Assembly (NCBI GenBank): GCA_030141605.1
Contig: JAQGDQ010000354.1
Location: 126,001-155,960, forward strand
DNA length: 29,960 bases
Source: Tubiluchus corallicola
Lineage: Eukaryota; Priapulida; Priapulimorpha; Priapulimorphida; Tubiluchidae
Direction of reading: 5' to 3'
Part shown: positions 1 to 8,271 of the stretch, piece after piece
Numbering within the stretch: position 1 is the first letter of the stretch
Layout of the letters: each line of letters starts with the position of its first letter
Position numbers and translations under genes: made by a program
The notes under the pieces: generated by a model
The model's input: only the letters and a program-made list of their open reading frames with translations
Told to the model about the DNA's origin: nothing
Database searches by the model: none

Positions 1-213
1 CTAAACACATTTATGCATAACATCCCATTTTGGGATGATTCCCAATTGTTGTTTATACAGCTGGATTGTTTTTTGAGCATAAGCAGTAGTGATGAAATGC
101 CACTGTAGATAAACATTGAGAGTACTACAAACTATTATTTAGCAGTCGGATTCAGAGTCGAAGTGGGAGAGTCCCGGAGTCAGGAGTTTGATGTGCCGAC
201 TCCACAGCCCTAA
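1..213 (-). repeat. Truncated copy of the 'gactccacagccct' TIR element
   Basis: This copy ends at 197-213 with the terminal motif ccgactccacagccct. Read on the opposite strand, it shares its internal segment (tttatgcataac, cccattttggga, gagcataagcagtagt, atgaaatgccactg, actacaaact) with the full copy at 21139-21638. The rest of this copy runs off the left edge. Confidence 0.75.
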
Positions 214-519
214 ATGATGTATTTTGCACCAGATGCTTTAACTTCTATCACTGACAGAGTGAAAAAAATAGACAGAATACTGGTAAAAGATCAGAGAAGG
301 AATTTATGCTGACAGTACCGACATTTTTATCTTTGTCTGCCTATAAGTGGACTAACAATATTTCACTGTGCCATTAAAACCTATCCAAACCATTTCACAG
401 TTGTTTTGCTAGATGATTATAATGCTGAGAATATACAAGTGGTTCACATATGTAGCAACTTCAGCTTTACTGTAAGTATTTAGACAGAATGGATACAAAA
501 TGTGTGTTTGCAAATTTGG

Positions 520-1240
520 TCAAATGGCAATTTTTTGTTTTTTTATAAAAACAAACGCTAAATATATTGGACTTTTATATTCTAGCATCAAATTATCAAG
601 AAAATACTAAAAATCCAATTTTATAACACCATGCGCACTTTTCTGGCTAGAAACTAGTGCTGCAATAGTAAACTCCGATAGCAGCTCGTGGAAGCAGTCA
701 TTTTGCTTCCGGTTTTTCTCTTACCAATCCCAGATCTTGGTCAGGAAGAGCCATCTACTGGATTTAAACATAACTTCAATGTGTTCTTGCAAGGTCCGTA
801 GCAACCAACATTTGTGCGGTTGCTAAGCGTTTTGTGGAAATGCGACAAAAAACAATGGCTAACTCTAATAGGGATTTTCTCAAGGTTATGTTTTTCAGTA
901 TGTAGCCAATCAATCAATCAATTTATGTCACTCCAGCAACACATATACAATACATCAACATAGAATATTATTGAAACAAAAAGAAACAGTATAGGTAAAA
1001 AAAGGTTTGTGAAGTCAAATTAACCAAATAAAAGAGTTGCTGTATGACACCTTGAAAGCTTGGCTTGTTAAGGTGGCAGAAATGAGTGAATGAAAGAATG
1101 GTTAAGGTTAGTAGACATGATGCAATGGAAAAAATAGTAAGATTGGGGATAGGAAGAAGGAAAAGAGGAGAAAAAACGACCACCTCAGCTTCAACATGGA
1201 TTATCTCAACTTAGCAGTAGCACTGAGTGATAAGCTTGGC
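520..1240 (-). repeat. Dispersed repeat copy 1, split by an insertion at about 906-1188
   Basis: Segments 520-590, 785-905 and 1189-1240 match, in inverted order, one continuous stretch at 25530-25745. Shared blocks include 'ttttataaaaacaaa', 'gtagcaaccaacatt', 'gattttctcaa', 'tatgtttttcagt' and 'ggattatctca'. Relative to the second copy, this one carries extra sequence at about 906-1188. The class is unknown; it may be a non-autonomous DNA element. Confidence 0.6.
906..1188 (-). mobile_element. Insertion with a TTGATTGA tail inside the dispersed repeat
   Basis: This segment interrupts an alignment that is continuous in the copy at 25530-25745. Its left edge is a short microsatellite, aatcaatcaatcaat, as expected of the 3' tail of a non-LTR retroelement inserted in minus orientation. 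No protein similarity was recognised. The purine-rich right part gives a chance minus-strand open frame. Confidence 0.4.
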
Positions 1241-1778
1241 ATCAAGATGATCCTCATGAAATGGAGATTCTGGATATGTGAATAACTAGAAAATCTTAAT
1301 TGCCGACCTATGGGCGCTTTTCCCATGCAAGCACACAAATGTTTAGAATATAAAATATAAATTATTTTCTAATTAGAAGTACGCAAAATAAAGATAATTG
1401 TAGAATAGTTTTAATTAGAAAAATCATTTGACTGTTATAAAGTTATCACCAGTAAATAAAAAACTAAGTCCTGTCATCCTGCGCAAATTTTCTGATGCCG
1501 TTATATAGGTATATTAATGGTAGCTTATACACAGAGTAATATATAAGATGCCACTATGTGCAATAGTAACATAAAAAATGGTAGCTTACCCCGTGTCTAC
1601 GGCCTCTATACTACTAGCAGTACTAATAGTAGACGCACTTCTACTCCTTGCAGCAAGAAATGTAAAATTATAAACTAATAAACTTGTTTGGATCAAAGTA
1701 AACAAAGACTAGATGAAAATCTAATATCACTATATAATATAAAAATGAAAGATAACTGACAAAACACTGACTAGATAC

Positions 1779-1934
1779 CTTGGATTTTCTGGTGCAATCT
1801 CCAGCCTTGAATCACCTGCTTGCATGACTGATGCAGATGTGGGTCGCAAGCTTGCACAGTGGCTATCGATTGTATGTGCCTGGTGCTTATCAGCCAAGTC
1901 TTTTTCTACGTGATACCTTGCCGAACGACACAGT
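1779..1934 (-). CDS. TEKT1: Tektin exon 4
   Basis: It encodes LCRSARYHVEKDLADKHQ, then AHTIDSHCASLRP, ending in the ENPR segment that precedes the conserved W-x-x-F block of tektins. The acceptor is GGACAG|AC and the donor is CCAAG|GTATCT. The 156 nt keep phase 2. The next exon was not found between 1 and 1778, so it probably lies left of the window or is too short to recognise. Confidence 0.88.
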
Positions 1935-4900
1935 CTGTCCAAATATGGTATAAAATAATTCAGTTCACTTAAGTTAGATTACTAACGTAGTGGCTTTCTA
2001 TTGGTTAAATTAGTAAATTTTTATTTGCAACAAAAAGTGTAAAAATGCCGAATGTAAACGTAAATTCACAAATCTAGGTTTTCTGTTTTGGAGATCGCTG
2101 GTATCTATTAGAATTAAATAGAACATTGTAGAATGTTCCATTAGAATAATCGTCTTACCTTGTAGAATGTTCTAGAAAGAAACGTCTAGAATGTTCCCTG
2201 GCACCCTATATAAGGCGAAGCAAGCCGCTGAGACATACTCACACGCAGATTCACATGGACGCACACTTACACATTCTCTTGTATACTTGTATTTTCAGAT
2301 ACACTTAAACGTTTTCCAGTTTTTCACGTTTACTGTAAACATTTCGCGTTCCTTCATACTTTTGTGTTGTAGAATTCTCGCTTAATAAACTAGTTTAATT
2401 TGACGAAGTGTTTTCTGGTTTTCTCTACAAGCCTTCCAAGAGAAACAAAACACAACAAATTCATAAATTACAAACGAGTGGCTTTGCCGTAAAGCGTGCA
2501 ATGAACTATTTTCAATGGTGCAAAATATTTTGAATTTCGCCTGTATCATTTATCCTGTTCCCTTTAGATGCATTTAAACAGGCTCCCTACCTTATTTGTT
2601 CATTAGTTTGATCAAGCGTACGACGGAGTAACTCCATTGCGCTCTGAATGCCAGCTTGCTCCAGGAGAAGCTCTTTCTGCACATCATCAAATACAAGATC
2701 TTCGCCAAGACGATTTTTCCTAAGAATGAATAGGTTCAGTCACTTGTGGATAAAGCAAAATCGAACCCAATCTTAATCTGCATGTCAAAGCAATCTGCTT
2801 TTTAAAATATTGAAAGAAAACATGCTATTTTTTCAAAAATGACTTACGTGAAAGAATTATTACGGCATAAACACAATTTCATGTTCGTGCCGCTAGTTCT
2901 TTGCCGTTACATGCATATAGCCACTTGCTAGTTAGACAGGATTAGTGCTTGTATTTCAGAAACACATTACACATAAAGGAAAGTTTCATAACAGCTGAAG
3001 AAAAACAAAACACCAAAACAAATTATTTCAAAATCTCGTATTAGCATTTATACTTTCGTAACATATTAGCTCGATTTGTATAAGTGGCGATGTATGACCA
3101 CTTGGACCATTTTTACAAGTTCCTTATCTTTGGTTAACTTGGAGATACAAACCAGTCGGAATTCAATTCATTCAGTGAGCAAAAGACGATACTCAAAGCA
3201 TTTAATTGTATAATAAACCTTTTATTTCTGCGAAACCAAAGGTCCATAGCATAAGTATGAGACTTTATAGTATCTTCTCTAAGATTAACTCACAGTTAAA
3301 CTCCAATAAAATAATTTTGCGTAACTAAAATGTCACTAGAATGGTGAATTACTTACTCATCCTGTGATCACTTTATCCAAGTGACAAAACGCGGCAAAAC
3401 GTTGGCGGATGGAGTGATAAGTACCAACCAACCAAAAATTTGACGAAATTTCGGACTCTCTGTACGACTTGACAAAAAGCTATCCCAGTTCTATGCACGG
3501 GGAAAGCTAAGTCAATGATCATAAATGGTAAATCTGCTTCGGTCACAGTTACAATTTGTGTAGAACAGTTAGATACAAACCTAAATTCCAAGCACTGTTG
3601 GTTTATTTGGAATGGTTCTTTGCAAGCTGCAAGGGCTTTCTCTAAGCGATTCTTGTGCAAAAGTAAATTTTCTATCTCGGTCTTGGTCACTTTCAGACTT
3701 CTGTCGAGTTCACTTTTCCAGTAATCAATGTCATCCACTCGCTGTTCTATAATGTACAAGTTCTAGTTAAAACTAGACGTAGAGTTTTTACATAGATACT
3801 GATGTGTGTTGTACCACATAAAGATTATACTACTATATCATGTGTGCAGTTTAATAATGTACAAGTTCTAGTTAAAACTAGACGTAGAGTTTTTACATAG
3901 ATACTGATGTGTGTTGTACCACATAAAGATTATACTACTATATCATGTGTGCAGTTTAATAATGTACAAGTTCTAGTTAAAACTAGACGTAGAGTTTTTA
4001 CATAGATACTGATGTGTCTTGTACGACAAAAAGATTATACTACTATCTCATGTGTGCAGTTTAATCATGTACAAGTTCTAGTTAAAACTAGACGTAGAGT
4101 TTTTACATAGATATTGATGTATGTTGCACCACATAAAGATTATACTACTATCTCGTGTGCAGTTTAATAATGTACAAGTTCTAGTTAAAACTAGACGTAG
4201 AGTTTTTACATAGATACTGATGTGTGTTGTACCACATAAAGATTATACTACTATATCATGTGTGCAGTTTAATAATGTACAAGTTCTAGTTAAAACTAGA
4301 CGTAGAGTTTTTACATAGATACTGATGTATGTTGGACCACATAAAGATTATACTACTATCTCGTGTGCAGTTTAATAATGTACAAGTGCTAGTTAAAACT
4401 AGACGTAGAGTTTTTACATAGATACTGATGTGTCTTGTACGACAAAAAGATTATACTACTATCTCATGTGTGCAGTTTAATCATGTACAAGTTCTAGTTA
4501 AAACTAGACGTAGAGTTTTTACATAGATATTGATGTATGTTGTACCACATAAAGATTATACTACTATCTCATGTGTGCAGTTTAATAATGTCTTTGGTTT
4601 TGGGTTCTATTGTGATGGGTTTTTGCCCTGAATTTTAGTTTAAATGATCCCATACTTTAGGATGCTGTACACAGTAGTCACCTCTTAATAAAAGCACCAC
4701 ATGACCAGCAATATGTGGTCTTAATAAATGACAGTTTTACAATACAGCTGGCTGTTGCCAATTTAATTGACATTAATTAATATATGACAATTAACATGGG
4801 GCAGCCAGCTTATATGCTTACAGAATCAAGCATACAACAGTGACTGAAGTTCATTCAACAGACTAAAATGTATTTCAGTAACTGTGCATGCAAAGTAGTT

Positions 4901-6103
4901 ATGATAAAATAATCGACCTTTGCTTTCAGTGTGACTTTGACTAAGAAGAAGTGAATCTAGGAAGTTTCAACTGCGTATGTAAAAAATAAGGAAACTACCA
5001 AAAAGCTACAATTTAGTTTTTCATTTTGCTTTCGTTTTTGCCTCCTATTACTGAAAAATGTGATTTATTAAACGACACACTGGTTTTATTGACCGAATTT
5101 TCTTAATACCAGTTTTTATTGGTATTCTCCATTCACAGTGACAAAAGCAAGAAAAGAACACACAAATAAAAACTGAAACCTCAAAAAATATTGATATTTC
5201 TAAATTGTTGTCAAATAACAAGCGATTTCCAAGTGAAAATCACAAGTGGTAACAAGTGAAAATGCTTGTAATTAATGTTTTAGCTATCGCTTATACTCAT
5301 TCTTTTCCCGCTTTTTACAGTCTGAATTTGTATAAAAGTGTCAGCATTCGTTTTACAAACGTGCCTAGATTCACTTTTGAAATATTTTGATAGAGACCAT
5401 CAGCTATTTGCTGTGCTAATTTATTAGAAGCACAAAAGTAACAATTTCACGAAGTTACAGAATATTAAGTTTTGTACTCATAATATGAACACGTAGGTGT
5501 GCAGTAGGTTTGGTAGTTTGGTACAGGTAATTTTGGTTACTGGTAATTTTGGTACAAGGAAATTTTGGTACCTGAAAAAGTTGTTACTAAGAATTTTTGG
5601 TACAGAGAAATTTTGGAATTGAGAAAATTTGCTATGGAGAAAGTATGGTACAGGTAAATATGGCACTAGGAGAGAAAAACGTAATCCCCTTTATAGTCTC
5701 AAAGATTTTAACATTTATTCACCAGCTTTTACACTAACGGGCCTCATCAGCTGAAAAAAAACAGATAAAATGTTAAACTGTGTGTACCAATATAAGAACA
5801 TTAGAAAACGAAATCTTAGCCAAACATCATTGGCTAGAGAAAAAGTATAAATGACTGCATAAGGTAATATGGTTGCATTTCTTTTCTTTTTGTTTTCTGT
5901 TTATCTGTTTGTTTGTCTGTTGTTGTTTTTCTGTTTCTTACTTGCACTTTTCTTATTACTACCACCACCATCATCATCATTGTCATCATTATCATCATCA
6001 TCACCATTATTGTGTTACTTTTATCGTTTTGTTGCTGTTGTTACTGTTGTAGTTGTTACTGTCGATGTCGTCCTTGCTGCTGCAGCCGTTGTTGCTGCTG
6101 CCG

Positions 6104-6147
<44 letters not shown>

Positions 6148-7565
6148 GATAATGTTGTTGTTATTCTAGTTGTATGTAAATTTCTGCTTGCTGCTTTTGT
6201 TGTCTTCATCGTCGTCATCATCATCAACATCATCACCATTGTCAATATCACTGTCTATCTATTACCACATTAGCAACAGTTAACACAAAATTAGATGCAA
6301 CAGCCATACTGTATCAACAAGAAACAGAAGCAATTTCAATGAAGGTGACAGCTATGATCTTGATGATGACACGCCATCTCTGCCACTGCCACTGCTGCTA
6401 ACAGCGGCATCATGACAACATTAAAACATCACCGTTGCAACTGCCAGCAGCAGCAGCAGTAGGAGCATCAAGAAGAATGGTTCTCACTCCATACGGTGGG
6501 CCTCGCGGTAAACCAAACTATGCTTAAGCAGCATGTTCTTTCCAGTGATATCATCAGCCACCATTGCCATGTTTTTATATTAGAAGTTTGATAAAAATTG
6601 TAAAAAAATAGAAAAGTTCTCACTGTTCCTGAAAAGAACGGATTGACCGACTGGTGGGACTCTCGAGAAGAGATATATAGCTCTTTAGAAAGAGCAAGAA
6701 CAGGGCTACGCGATGATGTGGACTATATTTTAGGACACGTCCACCAAGAGGAGTCACGACAAGTTAATTAGATGTTCCATTTTTGAAAATTTTCGCTTAG
6801 AAAACTGCCGACGCAAAGCCATTGTTTTGAGGTCATCCATTATACTCTGTCTATAACCTTATAACTTTAATTCAGCAAAAGCTGCTGCTGGCTTTGCGTT
6901 AGGTAAGTAAACAAACACTAGGTAGGATGTTCAAGTATTTTTTATTATGAATGTATTTAAACGGAAAAATTTTTGCGGGGCTTTTGCTATGTTAATTTTC
7001 AAACTTTGCTGTTTCACGAACTTTTTAATACACCAGACTTCCTATTTTCCAGTTGAACAATTATTTTGTACTGAGATATAGGAATGCTGTCTTTTTCATT
7101 AAGTACCAAATTTCCCTAGGATCAGATTTTCCTCCTAACATATTTTCCTAGTACCAAAACTTGCTTGTATCAATATTTCTTGGTACTAAACAATCCTAGC
7201 ACCATATTTTTCTCATACCAAACAATCCCCGTACTGCATTTTCCTAGTACCAAAAATTCTTTGTACCCAAAGACGGTGCGTACTAAAAATTCTTATTACC
7301 AAATTTTGCCAGTACCAAACTTTCCTCGTACCAATTTTATCTGTAACAAACTTTCCTACATTCGAACATACATACCTAGTTACTTACCTATTTTCTTGTT
7401 TACATCTTTCAAAGTTTTATCTGTAATTTCTTCAGTTTCAACACAAAGTCGATCCAACTCTTGTAAAAGATGATCAGCTTCACAAAGCCGGTTTTGGGTA
7501 TTTGCGTACTTTTCAAAATTCGCAGCATTCCACTGTTGCCAGTTCAAATTTGACTGCTCTGCCAT
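1779..7565 (-). CDS. TEKT1: Tektin-1-like, N-terminal half (4 exons, 5' complete, 3' outside window)
   Basis: Joined minus-strand exons 7565-7388, 3746-3581, 2719-2591 and 1934-1779 give 629 nt in one open frame, about 209 residues; human tektin-1 is roughly 418, so about half is present. Tektins are coiled-coil filament proteins inside axonemal doublet microtubules. Seen: an N-terminal 'NWQQWNAANFEKY' resembling the family's W-x-x-N entry motif, then 'DVNKKIEQRVDDIDYWKSEL', 'LEKALAACKEPFQI', 'EQIRLCRSARYHVEKDLADK' and 'ENPR' at the break. The NKK(I/L)EQR junction and the EQIR-x-x-RSA(K/R)Y block look more like tektin-1 than tektins 2-5. All exon boundaries are GT-AG and phases agree (1, 2, 2, 2). 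The family nonapeptide RPNVELCRD lies in the unseen C-terminal half. Tektin family is near certain; the subtype is recognised from memory of the family. Confidence 0.88.
2087..2457 (+). mobile_element. Solo LTR copy 1 with heat-shock-element-like array
   Basis: It aligns nearly end to end with the reverse complement of 24275-24644. It has the layout of a retrotransposon LTR: an upstream regulatory block, a TATA box (tatataa, 2207-2213), about 170 bp of transcribed leader, a poly(A) signal (aataaa near 2384-2389) and a T-rich tail, ending in caaca. The upstream block holds GAA/TTC units at 5-bp spacing: 2131-2146, 2165-2177 (GAAnnTTCnnGAA) and 2189-2196. No internal retroelement genes lie beside it and no clear target-site duplication was found, so 'solo LTR' is an inference from structure and two copies. 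Confidence 0.7.
2591..2719 (-). CDS. TEKT1: Tektin exon 3
   Basis: It encodes KNRLGEDLVFDDVQKELL and then a helix ending RRTLDQTNEQIR. This corresponds to the family's 'R-x-GIDLVHDEVEKEL...' block. The acceptor is TTCTTAG|G and the donor is ATAAG|GTAGGG. The 129 nt keep phase 2. Too short to stand out as a free open reading frame, it was found by following the tektin alignment. Confidence 0.9.
2752..2990 (+). repeat. Partial copy of the 'aaagcaaaaccagaccc' repeat family
   Basis: It matches the first about 240 bp of the longer copy at 13391-14033. Shared blocks include 'ttaaaatattgaaag', 'gtgaaagaattatta', 'ctagttctttgc', 'gttacatgca' and 'gttagacagg'. It sits in the intron between tektin exons 3 and 2. 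The remainder of that intron (2991-3580) shows nothing recognisable. Confidence 0.75.
3581..3746 (-). CDS. TEKT1: Tektin exon 2
   Basis: It encodes EQRVDDIDYWKSELDRSL... through ...PFQINQQCLEFR, the most diagnostic tektin stretch in the window. The acceptor is ATTATAG|AAC and the donor is TTTAG|GTTTGT. The 166 nt move the phase from 1 to 2. The acceptor and its upstream tract lie inside the first unit of a 105-bp tandem repeat, and the polypyrimidine tract is poor. The reading frame stays open for about 70 codons past the donor, but the exon 3 junction and loss of tektin similarity show that this is intron. Confidence 0.9.
3751..4590. repeat. 105-bp tandem repeat, 8 units
   Basis: Units begin at about 3751, 3856, 3961, 4066, 4169, 4274, 4377 and 4482. 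Two are 103 bp, through loss of two bases near the end. Each has a small inverted motif, tctagtt-aa-aactaga. Variants (gtaccacataaag against gtacgacaaaaag; atatcatg against atctcgtg) recur in an A-A-B-C-A-C-B-C order, suggesting multi-unit duplication. The array abuts the tektin exon 2 acceptor. Confidence 0.95.
4591..5501. other. Tektin intron 1, unannotated stretch
   Basis: This is AT-rich sequence between the 105-bp array and the inverted TTTGGTAC arrays. I see no coding exon, RNA gene or clear terminal repeat here. Confidence 0.4.
5673..5765 (-). repeat. Short repeat shared with 20418-20505
   Basis: The two places share 'ttatagtctcaaagat', 'atttattca' and 'cctcatc' with similar spacing. 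On the minus strand this reads as a GATGAGG...TGAATAAAT...CTTTGAGACTATAAA segment, reminiscent of a retroelement 3' tail with an AATAAA signal. The family is not identified. Confidence 0.5.
5875..6260. repeat. Trinucleotide-rich low-complexity tract with (GTT)15
   Basis: There is a (CAT)-type tract at about 5958-6010, a pure (GTT) run at 6103-6148 (about 15 units), and another CAT/CGT tract at about 6205-6250. The long valine, cysteine or threonine runs translated from it are consequences of the microsatellite, not evidence of a protein. Confidence 0.95.
6402..6527 (+). pseudogene. Coding-like remnant inside the foldback core
   Basis: An open stretch of about 41 codons following a stop contains a CAG-derived alanine run and then SRRMVLTPYGGPRGKPNYA before a stop. 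It has no start of its own at the left, and overlapping frames just upstream also look partly open. I do not recognise the product. It may be a decayed exon or chance. Confidence 0.2.
6604..6771 (+). pseudogene. 55-codon coding-like stretch, unrecognised
   Basis: Open from the stop at 6601-6603 to the TAG at 6769-6771, with no internal ATG. The middle reads like real protein: 'GLTDWWDSREEIYSSLERAR' followed by an acidic helical segment ending in HQEESRQVN. Flanking splice signals are poor (a possible acceptor at aaaaatag just upstream). It lies in the foldback core and could be a decayed cargo or transposon gene. No family was recognised. Confidence 0.25.
6811..6899. repeat. 11-bp perfect inverted repeat
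   Basis: acgcaaagcca at about 6811 is matched by tggctttgcgt at about 6889-6899, enclosing about 65 bp. The right copy is followed by a strong donor-like gtaagt on the plus strand. Its role is unknown. Confidence 0.5.
7388..7565 (-). CDS. TEKT1: Tektin exon 1 (start codon exon)
   Basis: The ATG is at 7565-7563 and begins MAEQSNLNWQQW. There are 59 codons plus one base, then a strong donor G|GTAAGTA at 7388/7387. The exon is predicted to be helical, with the tektin-like segment ending in VNKKI. An apparent stop just past the donor is intronic. The right arm of a degenerate inverted repeat ends about 28 bp inside the following intron. Confidence 0.88.
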
Positions 7566-7593
7566 TTTTTTTTGTTTTGCTAACCCTCTACAG

Positions 7594-7702
7594 TCAAAAC
7601 ATTGTTAAATCCATATTGCAGGACCTACGCAGTAAAAAAATTGAGGCACTACCTAAACATGTCAAGAAAGTGAAAAATGCAGTAAAGGCATCTAAACCTT
7701 AA
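7594..7702 (+). CDS. Candidate terminal exon, unrecognised protein C-terminus
   Basis: Possible acceptors are ctctacag|T at 7593/7594, with a T-rich tract and ctaac branch-like motif before it, and attgcag|GAC at 7621/7622. The frame then reads DLRSKKIEALPKHVKKVKNA to a TAA at 7700-7702. An AATAAA signal follows at 7851-7856. This looks like a basic, lysine-rich protein end plus 3' UTR. Its upstream exons would have to lie left, on the strand opposite the tektin gene; I found none that fit in phase. It could also be a retrocopy or chance. Confidence 0.3.
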
Positions 7703-7850
7703 GGCACATTATAGTGTGCATGAGTTACAATCTTGCTTCAAGTCTTAGTCCTTTCATTACGTTTTAAAAAAAACATGCAAAATGTAAATTATAAAGAAGG
7801 AAACCGCCTAGAAATAGTAGAATGTTAAAGTTTGAGTTTGTAAGTGAGAA

Positions 7851-7856
7851 AATAAA
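7851..7856 (+). promoter_or_regulatory. Plus-strand AATAAA poly(A) signal
   Basis: AATAAA is followed within 30 bp by a T/G-rich stretch (attgttgcagtgatttt). It lies about 150 bp after the stop of the candidate terminal exon. Such hexamers are common in AT-rich DNA. Confidence 0.3.
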
Positions 7857-8145
7857 ATTGTTGCAGTGATTTTCATCGTGCAAACGCGTACATACATGCA
7901 AGTTCATTAGCGGTTGAGACTATAGCCAGCTCCATGCTGATATTGCAGGCCCTATTCAGTTTTCCGTAAAACTATTTTTGCCAGATACCATGCTTTTTAG
8001 ACGTTCACAGTGAGCAAGGTGCTGTTTTATACAATGCAAACACGATAAAAGAGTGCCAAGCTAAAAGTACAAAAGTAATAATTTATTGTAAATAATAAGC
8101 AAACCAGTCTCCCAGACGCGTTTTGCAGTTGCTACACGCGTTGCG

Positions 8146-8159
8146 GTTGTCATAGCATC
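8146..8159. promoter_or_regulatory. X-box-like (RFX) motif GTTGTCATAGCATC
   Basis: It matches the X-box consensus RTHNYYWTRRNRAC at every constrained position except one (T for A at position 13). RFX factors drive ciliary genes through such sites. It lies 581 bp upstream of the tektin start codon, farther than usual, although the tektin transcription start is unknown. Confidence 0.4.
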
Positions 8160-8221
8160 ACGTGCAGTGCGTGATCTCGCGAAAAATGTGCACTGAGTCA
8201 CGTGGCACGAACAGCTGCTGT

Positions 8222-8269
8222 ATGTCGTGTACTGTACAGTTAAATTTCTCGCGAATTTTTCTAAATTAA
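8222..8269 (+). other. Short upstream ORF ending 2 nt before the carrier ATG
   Basis: The ATG at 8222 opens 15 codons to a TAA at 8267-8269, two bases before the main ATG at 8272. It matters only if transcription begins upstream of 8222, which the sequence cannot show. Confidence 0.35.
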
Positions 8270-8271
8270 AA

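Larger units (their letters stand above)
1..1778 (-). other. Tektin intron 4 (partial), repeat-filled
   Basis: No coding exon was recognised here on either strand. The interval holds the truncated TIR element at 1-213 and the split dispersed repeat at about 520-1240. Positions 214-519 and 1241-1778 show only AT-rich sequence. An imperfect inverted repeat rich in CTAC/GTAG lies near 1605-1635. Confidence 0.55.
5502..7360. repeat. Foldback-like structure: inverted arrays of a degenerate TTTGGTAC motif
   Basis: The left arm (about 5502-5672) repeats 'aattttggtac' roughly every 18-20 bp on the plus strand. The right arm (about 7103-7360) repeats the same motif on the minus strand (seen as 'gtaccaaa'). 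The outer ends also match in inverted orientation: gtagg followed by agttTGnTACAG on both sides. A core of about 1.4 kb lies between. This resembles foldback-type DNA elements with long, internally repetitive inverted arms, but no transposase was recognised. Confidence 0.6.
7566..8271. promoter_or_regulatory. Divergent intergenic region between tektin and citrate carrier
   Basis: About 706 bp separate the two start codons, so both promoters should lie here. CpG and GC content rise sharply at about 8105-8260 (acgcgt, cacgcgttgcgg, ctcgcgaaa), suggesting a core promoter near the carrier gene. No TATA box stands out. The left part instead carries a terminal-exon-like stretch (7594-7702) and a plus-strand AATAAA (7851), which complicates a simple bidirectional promoter. 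Confidence 0.55.

Noticed and set aside
2191-2385. Plus-strand open frame of 64 codons
   Set aside because: It lies wholly within the transcribed part of an LTR and is not kept in the second copy.
3373-3580. Continuation of the tektin exon 2 frame by about 70 codons
   Set aside because: Tektin similarity stops exactly at the GT donor and resumes in frame at exon 3, so this is intron.
5673-5765. Hammerhead ribozyme (CTGATGAG core on the minus strand)
   Set aside because: No stem II pairing or GAAA segment follows at the needed position.
5869-6273. Long open frames with runs of valine, cysteine or threonine
   Set aside because: They arise from the GTT and CAT microsatellites and their flanks. 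No start context, splice support or recognisable domain.
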